From NCBI RefSeq assembly GCF_035046485.1, contig NC_085138.1, forward strand, positions 275,075,694 through 275,139,693: a DNA stretch of 64,000 nt. Direction: 5' to 3'. Source of the DNA: Aedes albopictus. Its lineage: Eukaryota > Arthropoda > Insecta > Diptera > Culicidae. Below are positions 11,311-22,724 of the stretch, in pieces. The notes under the pieces are model-generated. The model made no database searches and was not told the DNA's origin. It saw only the letters and a list, made by a program, of their open reading frames with translations. Position numbers and translations under genes: made by a program. The first letter of the stretch is position 1; every line of letters starts with the position of its first letter.

Positions 11311-14300
11311 TTATTGGATAAACTCTGGGAGGAGTCCTTCCAGAAGTTTGTGAAGAAATCTCTTGAGGAATTCCTAGAAGAAATCCTAGATAAATTTCAT
11401 GAGGGTTCCTTGGAGTAATTTCTTAAAAAAAAATCTGGGAGGGATCCCTAGAAATTTTTTGAAGAAATTTCTTAAGGAATTACTGAAGGAGCCTCTGAAG
11501 CAATTCCTGAATAAAATCTCTAGAGAGAATCCAGAAGAAATGCATGGAGCAACTTTTAAATGAATTCCTGGCGTAGCCCCCTGAGGAATTCTTGGATGAG
11601 ACCCAGTAGCAATTCCTGGATAAATACCTGATGGAACTCTTGGAGCAACTCCTGGTGAAATATCCAGAGGAATTCTGGAAGGAATTTCTGGGGAAATTTC
11701 TAGAAAAATCCCTTGAGAAGGATTTCCTGGAAGAATCCTTAGAGGAGATTCTGGAGGATATCCTGGATGAATCTTAGAAGGATTTCCTGGAGGAATTTTC
11801 GAAGAATTTCCTGGAAGAATCTCTGGAAAAATCTGAAATCTGCAAGATGCAATCCAAGAGCATTTCCTGGAAGAATTCCTGAAGAAATTCCTGGAGTTAT
11901 TCCCGAAGGAGTCCCTGGAGAAATTCCTTGATAAAATCCTGAAGGAATGCCTGGAGGAATTCCTTGAAGTATCCTGTGAGAAGTGTTGGAGGAATCCTTG
12001 AAGGAATGCCTGGATGAATCTCTAGAGAAATTCTTGAAAGAATTACTGGTTGAATTTTTGAAGATATCTTTAAAAGAAATCTGGGAAATTTATGTTCCTG
12101 CAAAAATCGCCTTTGAAATTCCTGAAGGATTTTCTAGAGGAATTTCTCAAGGGATTCCTGGAGAAATTTTCGAAGGAATTACTGAACTAATGCCTAGGGG
12201 AATCCTTAGAGAAATTTGTGAGAAATCCCAGGAGGAATTTCTGAAGCAACTCCTAGAGGAATTTTTAGAGGAATTCCTGAAAGTATCCCTGGAAAAAATC
12301 CTGAAAGGATTTCTGAAGAAATCCCTAGAAGATTCTTAGAGGAATTTCTGGACGATTTTCTGGAGGAATCTTCGAAGGATTTTCTGGAGGAATTCTTGAG
12401 AAACGCCCTGGAGAAATTCATGGAGAAATCCCTGGAGGAATCATTGAAACAATTCTTGAAACAATCTTTGGAGTAATTCCTGGAGAAATGCCTGAAGGAA
12501 TTCCTAAAAAAACCTTAAGGTATTCCTGGAGAATTTCCTGCAAGAATTTTTGAAGAAATTCCTAAAGGATTTTCTGGAGAAATTCCTGGTGAAATCGCTG
12601 ACATAATTTCTGAAGAATGTCCAGGAGTAATTTTTGTATCAACTCCAGAATAAATTCCTGGGGCATTTTCTGGAGATTTTCCTGCAGGAGTTCCTGTAGC
12701 AATTCCTGGACTAAATCCTAGAGGAATTCCTGGAGATATTTCTGTGCGAATTTCTGGAGGAATACCTGGAAGATTATCTGGAGGAATCTCTAGATGAATC
12801 ATTGAATCAATTATTGGATGAATTTCCGGAGGAATCTCAAGAGGAACTTTGGGAGATTTTTTTGTAAAAATTTGTAAAAATCATAAAAAGTTCCTGGAGG
12901 AATTTCTAGAGGTATTTCTGAAGGAATTCATGAAGAAATCCTCAAAGGAATTTTTGAAAAATCCCTGGAGGAATCCTTGGAGAAATTCGTGCAGAAATCC
13001 CCGAAGAAGTTTCTGTATGAATTCTCTTTGCAGAATTTCTGAAGGAATCGCTGCAGCAATTGCTGGAAGAAAATCTGGAAGAATTCCTGAAGGAATCCCT
13101 GGAAAAATTTCAAAGGGTCTTCCTAGAGATAATTCTGGAAGAATTTTTAAAGGAATCCCTGAAGGATTTCCTGGAGAAATTCTTGGATGAATTTATGACA
13201 GAATTTATGGAGGAATTTCTAGATCAATTCCTGGTGAATTTTCTGGAGGAATCCCTGCAGAAATTTCTAAGGTCATTTATAGGAGATCCTACAGAAATTC
13301 CTGGATGAAATCCTATCCTTGAGGAATGCCTGCATGAATACCTGGAAGAATATCTGGAGGGATTCCTGAAGGAATCGCTGAAAAGAATCCTGGAAAATTT
13401 TCTTCATGAATCCAAGTTGGAATCCCTGGAAAATCCCTGAATAAATTCCTGGAAGAATGTCGAGGAGAATTCGTAGTGGAATTCTTGGAGGAACTCTTGA
13501 ATAAATTCCTAGAGAAATCTTTGGAGGAATTCCTGTAGGTGTATCTGGAAAAATCCTTGTAGGAATCCCTTGAAGAATTTCTGGAAGAAATCCTGTAGGA
13601 ATTCCTAGGGAAATTCCTGATGGAATTCTTGGAGGAATCCCTATAGCAGTTCCTGAAGAAAACCCTATAGGAATTCCTGAAGAATCCCAAGGAATTCCCA
13701 AGGGAATCCCTAAACAGTTCCTGAAGGAAGAACTGAACTTATACCTGGAGGAGTTCCTTAACGAATACAAAGAGAAATTCCTCAAGGAATCCTAAGAAGA
13801 GTTACTGGGGGAATTTTTAAAATAAGATGTTCCAGAAAGAATCACAGAAGGAATTCCCGAGTGAAGCCTTGGAGAAAATCCTGGCGAAGTTTCTGGAGGA
13901 TGTTCTAGATGAAAGCGCGTAGGGATTCCCGGAGGAATCTCTGGAGAAACTCCTGGAAGCAGTTCTGAAGGAATTCCTGGAGGAATATGATAAAAAAAAT
14001 AGAGGCATTTCAGAAGGATTTCTTGGAGGAGTTTTTAGAGGAATCCCTGCAACAATCCCCAGAGAAATCACTGGAAGAATTCTTAGAGGTATTCCTGAAC
14101 AAATTCGTGGATGAATCCCATGATAAGTTCCTGAATAAATCACAGATGGAATTCTTGGAGAAATCCTGAAGTAATTCTAGAAAGAGTGGATGACCTTTTG
14201 GAGGAATCCCTGTAGCAGTTCCTGAAGGAATCCCTGCAGGCGTTCCTGTAGAAACCCCAGGATGAATCCTGGAAGCAATTTCAAGAGGCATTTCTAAGGG

Positions 14301-14509
14301 AATCCATAAAAAGTTGCTGGAGAAAGTACTGGATTAATTCCAAGAGGAAGAAATTCTTAAAAGAGTTCCTGGGGAGTTCTTGGAGGAATTTTTAAAATTA
14401 TTCCTGGAGTTGTTCCTGAAATAAACTCGGAAAAAATAATCTCAGGATGAATTCCTGAAGAAATCCTGTCGGAATCTCATAAGCAATCCCATGAGGAATT
14501 ATTTTTTAT
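11311..14509 (+). repeat. GGAATTCC-type minisatellite (locus 1, part 2)
   Basis: About 3.2 kb of diverged 'ggaattcctggaggaat' units, often with GAATTC cores, reading in the 'cctggagg' orientation throughout. Because the basic period is a multiple of three and contains few stops, open frames appear in several frames and on both strands (for example EFLEE-rich on plus, GIPPGI-rich on minus). I take these as consequences of the repeat. A short remainder continues at 14676-14760. Confidence 0.8.
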
Positions 14510-14675
14510 CTGTATTAACGAGATTTTTAGCCCTTGGCAAGTTCATCTCGAGATCCACGCTTTACTTTCCTTCCGAAGGAAGAACTCACATTTTGTGTGT
14601 TTTGTCGAAAGTGGGATTTTATCCCAGGTCCTCAAGGTGAAATGCCTGTGCTTTAACTATCACACCAGGTCCGAG
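14510..14675 (-). mobile_element. tRNA-derived SINE, minus-strand copy
   Basis: The reverse complement matches the SINE at 63841-64000: a head with 'cctggtgtgatagttaaagc', a decayed box B (GGGATAAAATCCCAC), the middle 'ttccttcggaaggaaagtaa' and the tail 'gggctaaaaatctcgttaat'. Inserted in the GGAATTCC minisatellite. It resembles the Feilai group of Aedes SINEs, but I cannot confirm the family by search. Confidence 0.6.
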
Positions 14676-14892
14676 GAATTACTCAGGAAATCCCAGGAAA
14701 GTTTTCTCAACAATTCTTGAAACAATTTCTGTGGGAATGCCTAGAAAAAAAAAATGTAGGAATCCATGTTTCCAGTGATCTGTAAATTTATTCTTATGTA
14801 CACGTGATTGCTTTGAAACAATATAACACAACGATTGCCACGATGAATGTAAAGTTCGATCCGAATACACAACATTTCTGTATTATATGTAA

Positions 14893-16695
14893 TTTATGTA
14901 TGTTAAGACTAAATCAAAATCAAGTAATTTCCCCTCAAAAATGATATTAGATGAAAAAACGGCTGAAACCTCTAAGGAGATTTGCGATCTCTTCGCTATA
15001 TTTTTCCAAGATATCTATACGACTTTCTCCGAGAATGATCGTGATCTAGAATATTTTCCATTCATGCCCTCATTTTCAAGAGATGTTCATGTAAGTCATA
15101 TCAATGTGGAGGACGTTTTAACAGGTTTAAAAAGTTTGGACGCTTCAAAAGGATCAGGACCGGACGGAATTCCCCCAGTATTTATGAAAACTCTTGCAAT
15201 TGAGTTGACATCTCCTCTATTTTGGCTATTTAACATGTCCCTTGAATCATCTGCATTTCCCAGTATTTGGAAAAACTCATTTTTAATCCCTATATATAAA
15301 TCGGGAAAAAAGTCCGACATACGAAATTACCGTGGAATTGCAATTATTTCTTGTATCCCAAAACTGTTTGAATCCATTGTTAATAAAAAATGTTTAATCA
15401 AGTGAAAAACAGAATAACGAATTCTCAACACGGGTTTTTCAAGGGCCGCTCAACTGCAACTAACCTGCTAGAGTTTGTAAATTTCACAGTAAATGCTATG
15501 GACCACGGCAATTATGTGGAGGCTCTATATACTGATTTTAGTAAAGCTTTTGACCGCATAGATATCCCTTTATTGCTGTTCAAACTCTCGAAAATAGGAA
15601 TTGATGATAAACTGCTTTCTTGGATTCAATCATATTTAACAAATAGACAACAAACAGTACGTTTCGAAGGTAGCAAATCTCAACCCATTAATGTAACGTC
15701 TGGTGTCCCCCAGGGTTCACATTTAGGTCCTCTTCTTTTCATTTTATATGTGAACGACGCATATTATATATTCAAGCATTCAAAGATATTAATTTATGCA
15801 GATGATATGAAGATTTTCATGGAAATCAAAAGTGAAGAAGACACTAGTATATATCTAAACGAAATACGTTTGTTCTACATATGGTGTAATAAAAGTTTGC
15901 TTCAGTTAAACGTTAAAAAATGTAATTCTATCACCTTTAGTAGAAAAAGGAACCAGCATATAACTAGTGTGACCTTAGGGGATCAAATCGTTGAATGATG
16001 TGAAAGAGTTAGAGACTTAGGTGTGATCTTAGATACTAAAATGAGTTTTATCGATCATTACAATACAATAATTCATAAAGCTACCAACATGCTGGGGTTC
16101 ATAAAGCGATTTAGTATCAACTTTAACGATCCATACACTATCAAAACATTGTACATTTCTTATGTGAGATCGATTCTTGAATATTGTAGTATTGTTTGGT
16201 CCCCATTTATGAAAACTCATGAAGAACGCATAGAATCGGTGCAGAAGAAATTTTTGCTATTTGCTCTGCGTAAACTGAGATGGACAACTTTTCCACTTCC
16301 TTCTTATGAATAACGTTGTATGCTAATAAACATACAAACTTTAAAGGAACGTCGTGAATATGCTATGATAACATTTGTAAATGACATTGTTTCGCAACGT
16401 GTAGATTGCAGCAATCTGCTATTCTGTTTTAATTTTTATACTCCGACTCGACAATTAAGAAATCGAAACATATTTGCGGTCAGTCATCATCGTACAAATT
16501 ATGCGAAATTCAGCCCAATCAATAGAATGATGTTAATTTACAATAAGCATTACGAATCTATCGACTTGACCATGTCTCGCGTAAAGTTCAAACAATATTT
16601 CAACTCTGTACGATACAATAGAATATAGAACAAATTATGTATGTATGTAGTCTACAAACGGTTGACGAAATAAAAAAAATTAAAAAAAAAAAAAA
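14893..16695 (+). mobile_element. 5'-truncated non-LTR retrotransposon (LINE)
   Basis: The block interrupts a right-arm unit: the unit consensus 'gtaattttgtgaag' is split around it. It carries reverse-transcriptase coding sequence and ends in an A-rich tail (about 16668-16695). The endonuclease and ORF1 are missing, the usual result of incomplete target-primed reverse transcription. It is younger than the foldback arm it interrupts. Clade placement within the Jockey/CR1 group is tentative. Confidence 0.85.
14896..16628 (+). pseudogene. LINE reverse transcriptase, broken by one frameshift and two stops
   Basis: The encoded enzyme would copy LINE RNA at the target site. Visible motifs, in order: SGPDGIP (RT block 1, about 15150), LIPIYKSGKK and NYRGIAI (about 15290-15340), QHGFFKGRST (about 15425), DFSKAFDRI (about 15535), SGVPQGSHLGPLLF (about 15705-15740), and the catalytic YADD (about 15797). 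A thumb-like region with GVILD follows. The first frame (14896-15405) shifts into the next frame near 15388, in an A run. TGA at 15996-15998 and TAA at 16311-16313 then interrupt the second frame. The N-terminal endonuclease is absent. The copy is dead; the breaks are described, not repaired. Confidence 0.85.
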
Positions 16696-18526
16696 ATTGT
16701 GAAGATTTTGTAGTTTTGATGATTCACCCTTCTCACAAATGCTTTGAAAAAGTTTTCCTATGTGTACGTGATTGTGTTCAAGCAATAAAACACAAGGATT
16801 GTCGCGATGAACGTAAAGTTTGAACTGAAAATACGAATTCTCTGTATTATACGTGATTTTGTGAAAGTTTTATAGTTACTAAAACACACACTTCTCAAAA
16901 TCGTTTGGAAAAAGCTTTCTTATGTGCACGTAATTGGTTTCAAGCAATAAACACAAGGGTTGTCGCGATGGACGTGAAGTTCAAACTGAAAATACAAATT
17001 TCCTGTATTATACGTGATTTTGTGAAAATGTTGTAGTTCCTAAAACACACGCTTTTCACAATCGTTCGGAAATTTTTTTCTCATGTACACGTGATTGTTT
17101 TCAAGCAATAAAACACAGGGGTTGTTGCGATGAATGTAAAGTTCAAACCGAATATACAAATTTTCTGTATTGTACGTAATTTTGTGAAGATTTTGTAGTT
17201 TTTTTATGATTCACACTTGTCCCCATTTATCTGTAAATGTATTCATATGTACACGTGAATGTTTTCAAGCAATATAACATGGGGATTGTCGCGATTTACG
17301 TAAAGTTCAAACTGAAAATACTAATTTCCTGTATTATACGTGATTTTATGAAAATTTTGTAGTGTCTGAGATTACACTTGTCACAATCGTTTGGAAAAAG
17401 ATTTCTCATGTGCACGTGATTGGTTCAAGCAATAAAACACAGGGGTTGTCGCGATGAATGTAAAGTTCAAACCGAATATACAAATTTTCTGTATTATACG
17501 TAATTTTGTGAAGATTTTGTAGTTTTTTATGATTCACACTTGTCCCCATTTATCTGTAAATGTATTCATATGTACACGTGAATGTTTTCAAGCAATATAA
17601 CATGGGGATTGTCGCGATTAACGTAAAGTTTAAACTGAAAATACAAATTTCCTGTATTATACGTGATTTTGTGAAAATGTTGTAGTTCCTAAAACACACG
17701 CTTTTCACAATCGTTCGGAAAAAGTTTTCTCAAGTACACGTGATTGTTTTCAAGCAATAAAACACAGGGGTTGTCGCGATGTATGTAAAGTTCAAACCGA
17801 TGATACAAATTTTCTGTATTGTACGTAATTTTGTGAAGATTTTGTAGTTTTTATGATTCACACTTGTCCCCATTTATCTGTAAATGTATTCATATGTACA
17901 CGTGAATGTTTTCAAGCAATATAAGATGGCGATTGTCGCGATTAACGTAAAGTTCAAACTGAAAATACTAATTTCCTGTATTATACGTGATTTTATGAAA
18001 ATTTTGTAGCTTCTGAGATTCACACTTTTCACTATCGTTTGGAAAAGGATTTCTCATGTGCACGTGATTGGTTTCAAGCAATAAAACACAGGGGTTGTCG
18101 CGATGAATACAAAGTTCAAATCGAATATACAAATTTTCTGTATTATACGTAACTTTGTGAACATTTTATAGTCTTAAATATTGAGTATCTCCATACATTT
18201 CTTTGCAATAATTTTGCTTTGTCAATATGGGCAATTCAACATTAAAATATGCGTGGAAACTAATTTACTTTCGGAATGGCTCCAGGAAAACAGCATTTCT
18301 TAAGGTACTTGCTCCGAGTTTTTGAGTACTCAAAAATAGAACTTTGGTCAAATTCGTAGTTTGAAAATTTTGTACTCATCTAGAAGGCTGGGAAAATTCA
18401 TAACTTCAAAAATTTTGCAAATCGGTTAAAAAACGGCTGAGATATAGCAGTTGAAAAATACCGTTCCCACTGTTTTGAGGCATGGCAGTTGGTGTAAGTG
18501 ATTTATAGCATGGCAGTGGGAGTGTT

Positions 18527-19634
18527 AATCTAATAGTTTCTTTTATGGAATTTCATATCAAGTCCGGAAAATAACCACCGCAACAAGTGCAAATCGGTAC
18601 GTATCAGTGCTGCCCGACCGAAAAAGTATCGTTGACTCTGCGAACCTCTTGCTTCCCACTCAGCAACAACGGGAAGAGTCATTTATTTCCTCGAACTGGT
18701 GTCAGAGTACAAAAGTCATGCAACGTTGCACCCAAGTCCATTCCTCGGGCTTCGTTGCAGCGCTGCTGACTGGTTGCTGCTGTCCTTACTGATATAAATA
18801 GTCGGGAGAAAAACAGGAGACTTACCGTGTGCTATAGCTCCATTTGAAACCGATGAGCCCTCCGATGCACCACCACCAAGCTTCCAAGTAGGGTAGTAGG
18901 AATACTCTCACTAGCTGAATCGTTGTTTCTTGTTTTTTATTGTAGCTTCATTCAGAAAGACTTGGTAAAGCAAAGTCGTTTGGCATCACATTTTTCTATC
19001 CTGCCAAGTCGGTGTCGATTTTTTCCTAGCCCTCTCACTGTGCCAGTCTGAAGTGCAGACCAACTCCCCAACTAGAGATTTTTATTATCACAATAAATTC
19101 CAAAATGCGACTTTATAATGGTATCGTAAACTGGAATTTATTGCTATATCATAGACAAATGTATAAATAAGTGTTTATTTATTCATTTCGAAGCCTTCCC
19201 AGTCGCGAGCTCTGCGAAGACTACAGATGAGCTGAGCTGTCGTGGAGTGACCCGGAGTTGAGCTTTACTGTTCTTCACTCGTGTGTAACTATTTGCTGTC
19301 GTTTAATGACCTTACCCACCCGGGTTGGCTGGGTACGACCGGTGTGGTTCGAGATTCGCACTGTCATTAGGCAATCGGTCAATCGAATCAGGATAACCCT
19401 TATACTGGCTGTGCTCACACCTTCAATTACACTTGTTTGTCAACTTGAAAAAAAAAATGAAAACAAAACTGAAAGTTTAATTTATATGGAGCTAGATGAT
19501 ATCAATGATCCGGTTCTGTATCAATTTAGAGTTATTTTAAATTCTTCTTTCTTAATTTTACCTATCAGTACTTCGAGATTTGAAATACGAACATTAAAAA
19601 AATGTTTGCAATCAGTCCCAACTAACAATTGCAA
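18527..19634. other. Unassigned moderately GC-rich DNA
   Basis: No repeat family recognised. On the minus strand a GTAAGT splice-donor-like site (18826-18831) follows an open stretch with Gly/Ser-rich coding potential (about 18832-18905), and TATAAATAG occurs at about 18793 on plus. A plus-strand open frame without an early ATG spans 19258-19689. None of these is enough to call a gene. A host exon here is possible but unproven. Confidence 0.3.
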
Positions 19635-21237
19635 GTCACAAACAAGCAAGCTTGCTGAATTGTTGCTTAATAATAGTAATGATAGCTGAACTAAAATTAT
19701 GCTCTGCACATTACTGTTTAAATGATTTTTCAATTGAGAAAATAGTCAATGTTCGACTTTCCTCATCGGTATCAACAATAATAAATTAAAACAATTTTCA
19801 AAAGTTTAACAAGAAATTTATTCGACAAGCATTGATTCCTTAACAAAAGAGTTTAACAAAACATTTGTCTGCATCTTATTGAGCTGATGTATCGATAAGC
19901 ATATGCTCCTGAACAATGTGCTTTTCACTTGTCAAATAAACGCCTTCAGCCCGTCATAGTTTGACTCGGAACTTTGTTCGGATTATGGGATGAATCATGG
20001 CTAAAACTGTTTAGACAACCAAGTTATTAAAGAACCAAAATTTTAGACGAATCACATAAAATAAAACAAAATAGAATTATGTAATTTAACATTGAGTGCC
20101 AAGAGACATAAACAACGTAAAAATGAGGCCTTTATTTATTATTATTAGTCTGTAACAAGATATCTTGTACCTTGACTATTATACTTTTTATTCGCAGGAG
20201 TTCGATTGTACGAGACGCTTGGATCGATGCATTTGACATTTCAGTGCTGTCGTGTTTACTGAATATTGTTCCCACAGTCACCTAGATAATCAAACAGCAT
20301 TCAGAAATCGACACATTTCAAGTATCCCTAAACATCCTTATGCACTATTTATTGAACATAATATCGAAATTCCATAACAAAAACATAAATAAAAAATAAA
20401 TTATTTAACGGATCTTCGACTGAGCATAAGTAGATAACCTGAAGAGATGCTGTGAATGCACCATGTCCAAGACCATACCGCACCACATATTGTCATACAT
20501 GTTTCGTTTATTGTCATACAAGATCGATATTGAATAATAATAATAAAAACATATTCATATCGCAATTAGTTCGTCTGGGAACAATATCTTCAATAAGAAC
20601 CAACACTTTTTGGCCGCATTCGATAAAAGTTTTCTCACCGTGCGATAAAAATACTGACAGCGAAATCAGAATGGAAAACACGTGTTTTGGGCTGAACAGT
20701 TGTTGAAGTATGAGGCGTTGTTCAGTTGAATACCACGTGCTGTGCCAATTCACCACTGCTGAACACGAGTTCAGGAGTGATCATTATTGAGTCATGAGAA
20801 GATTATGTTTTGCTTTGGGTGCTGCATCTCACCATCTCTAGGATGGCGCAGATAGGAAGGCATGCGGAAGGCAATCGTCAGGCCTCGAGTACTGATCCGG
20901 ATTTAGGTAATTTTATATGTAATTCTTATTTCATAATAGGTGTTCTCAACATGAGAGCAAATAATTACTCTCGTGAGAGTTGCATTTTTGCATTTTATTT
21001 ATTTTCAGTCATTTTGCCAAAGCTTAATAACAACTTTCTTGTACATTTGTAAAATGCTTTAAACAACAAAAAATAAGTTGGTGCACAACATGATGCTTTA
21101 TAACTTCTCCAAATTTGTGTGAACAAAACCCGAACATAGCTTGTACGTGAAAATAATTCAAATGTTATTCAACATTAAGCTGAATTAATTCGTCATAATG
21201 GTGCCTGTTAAATGAGTGATTGTTAGTTGGGAAGATA
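19635..21237 (+). repeat. Segmental duplication, copy A
   Basis: It matches copy B (36842-37037 plus 39387-40738) in the same orientation and order. Landmarks are 'gcaagcttgctgaattgttg', 'atatgctcctgaacaatgtg', 'gcccgtcatagtttgactcg' and 'gtgcctgttaaatgagtgat'. Copy A holds ~310 bp (about 20095-20408) that copy B lacks, and lacks the 2.3-kb block, tandem duplication and hairpin MITE found in B. It is either a dispersed transposon family or a local duplication. I see no convincing ORF. Confidence 0.75.
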
Positions 21238-21968
21238 TCGTGTACGCTAAGGAGAGCATCCCCACAAGTCCCCACAAGTTCCTACCTCATGCTTCCACGG
21301 GTCAAGCGATGACAAAGACCGTCAGCTAAGAGTGTGTACTTAGCTAGTAGTGGAGCCTGGGCACTGTTGTCCTTTTGACTTCAGCTAGATTGATGATGTA
21401 CGACCCGAGCGTCTGTTCACCAAAGAGGTGCGGCTCAAACAGCGTCTGTTCTGGCATCCAGTGGCTGAGTAAGACATGCTGAATCACGCCCAGCTAGATC
21501 CAAGGTGGTAGCCCCATCAGCGTGGTCGTTCCAGTGTTGGTTGGGACGTTAAACAGAACTGGCACGATGGCCCTCCGCCAAGACAGGAGTGTTGACGTAG
21601 CTACCTGTAAAAATCCCCATTGAGAGTAACATAGGAGAAAACACGTCCCGATTGGAAAACGAAATCTGTACAAATGCTAAAGATTTGTAAAATACAGATA
21701 AATCTGTATATATGGCATCCTTGTTCCGGACTGCATGAGTTGTTGTACAAAAATACGTGAATCATCTGACATATCCTCGAATGGCTGCGAGGACATCCGA
21801 ATCTCTGGTTGATTCCGGTTTCTTGGATGACTTGACGCTTCTACACTCAACTCTTGCGTACCTGTAGATACACCAGATCTCTGAACCTCTCTAGGACGTA
21901 ACGAGGGAACGCGAACTCTTCACGGACTCGGTTACAAATCGTCAAAGAACTCGACTTGGCGTGAAACG
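21238..21968. other. Unassigned GC-richer block beside copy A
   Basis: The base composition changes sharply at the end of copy A. The stretch about 21260-21610 has the texture of a retroelement untranslated region, but no motif, tail or ORF confirms that. Nothing else is visible. Confidence 0.3.
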
Positions 21969-22449
21969 GTACCGTAAACCGGGGTGAAATTGATCTGCGT
22001 GTCGAAATTGATCAGATGATTTTCCGGTTCATTAAGTGTATTTAAAGAAGTTTCCTTACAAATATCGTGATGTTTAAATCATGAAGGATACCATAATTAT
22101 AAAGGAAATTGTTTAAAACTAGCAGTCCCGGCAAACGTCGTCCTGCCTGCTCACTCTGTTTTTTGACATCCAGTTCCATGAAGAAATGCCCCTCAAAATG
22201 GATTTTAGATTTTCCTGTTTTTCTTGCCTTCCCGGTCACTTTTTCTAATTATTTTTTCGTACGAACACGTCGGAGCCTTGGCGGAATGCAATAGTGAAAT
22301 AATCATGTAGATCTGTTGACCCGTTCCCGAGCCTATTCGTGGCATACAAACACCATTCCATTTTTATTTATATAGATATGTTCAATCTTGTGGAAAAATA
22401 TCTGATCAGTTTCGACTCGAAGATCAATTTGATCCCGGTTTACGGTACC
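21969..22449. mobile_element. MITE with GGTACCGTAAACCGGG ends
   Basis: 21969-21996 and 22422-22449 are inverted copies over ~28 bp (GGTACCGTAAACCGGG, then an AAATTGATC core). The next ~25 bp (the TCGAAATTGATCAGAT region) also pair. The TA inside GGTACC may be the target dinucleotide, which would make it Tc1/mariner-like. A retroelement fragment (22118-22378) is nested inside, leaving ~220 bp of MITE. Confidence 0.65.
22118..22378 (+). mobile_element. RTE-like 3' fragment
   Basis: It starts ACTAGCAGTCCCGGCAAACG and ends 'atttttatttatatagatat'. The same start and a TATATAGATA-type end occur at 43586-43903. Short TATAGATA tails are typical of RTE-clade LINE ends, and JAM1-type RTE elements occur in Aedes. 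No ORF remains. Family assignment is an inference from ends only. Confidence 0.4.
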
Positions 22450-22534
22450 TGTTTTTTCGGTTATTCCTCCAGAGATTCATTCGAAAGTACTTTCCAAGAT
22501 ATCTGCAGGGATTCTACTGAAGATTTCTTTACTA

Positions 22535-22688
22535 GGGGGTAACCGTTAAGTACGTCACGCGTTTAGGGGAGAGGTTGTCGAAAGTGTGACAAGCAATGCA
22601 ATAAATATAGGAAAACCCCGTACGAAGAAGGGGAGGGGGGTGGTCAAAAATTGTCTAATGTAGCGTGAAGTACTAAATAGATGCCCCC
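22535..22688. mobile_element. MITE with TA target duplication
   Basis: GGGGGTAACCGTTAAGTAC at the left pairs with the inverted right end (GTACTAAATAGATGCCCCC). TA lies directly outside both ends (22533-22534 and 22689-22690), as for Tc1/mariner-type elements. The 154-bp body is non-coding and includes a G-rich run. Confidence 0.7.
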
Positions 22689-22724
22689 TACCAAAAATTC
22701 TTGCACAAAAATGTGGAGTTTTGC

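Larger units (their letters stand above)
14765..18180. repeat. Right-arm array of ~162-bp units (inverted)
   Basis: Units read 'cacgtgattgttttcaagca', 'ataaaacacaggggttgtcg', 'cgatgaatgtaaagttcaaa' and 'ctgtattatacgtaattttg', the inverse of the left-arm consensus. Landmarks recur at about 16780, 16940, 17105, 17270, 17428, 17594, 17750, 17915 and 18075. The first unit (14765-14890) is separated from the rest by the LINE. The two unit types alternate as in the left arm. Confidence 0.85.
7408..18526. mobile_element. 11-kb foldback element with tandem-repeat arms
   Basis: The left end AACACTCCCACTGCCATG and the right end are inverted copies. The next ~300 bp also pair: 'aacagtgggaacggta', 'cagccttctagatgaa/ttcatctagaaggctg'-type landmarks and 'ttccacgcatattttaatg'. 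Inside this, each arm is an array of ~162-bp units (about 7730-9830 left; about 14765-14890 plus 16698-18180 right, inverted). This long-inverted-repeat plus internal-tandem architecture is that of foldback elements. The loop (about 9840-14760) holds GGAATTCC minisatellite, a PIF-like MITE and a SINE. A LINE interrupts the right arm. I see no transposase. Confidence 0.75.

Noticed and set aside
18587..18792. Two overlapping ~60-codon plus-strand ORFs
   Set aside because: Short, mutually overlapping and without a recognisable domain; the minus-strand splice-like signal nearby makes the coding strand unclear.
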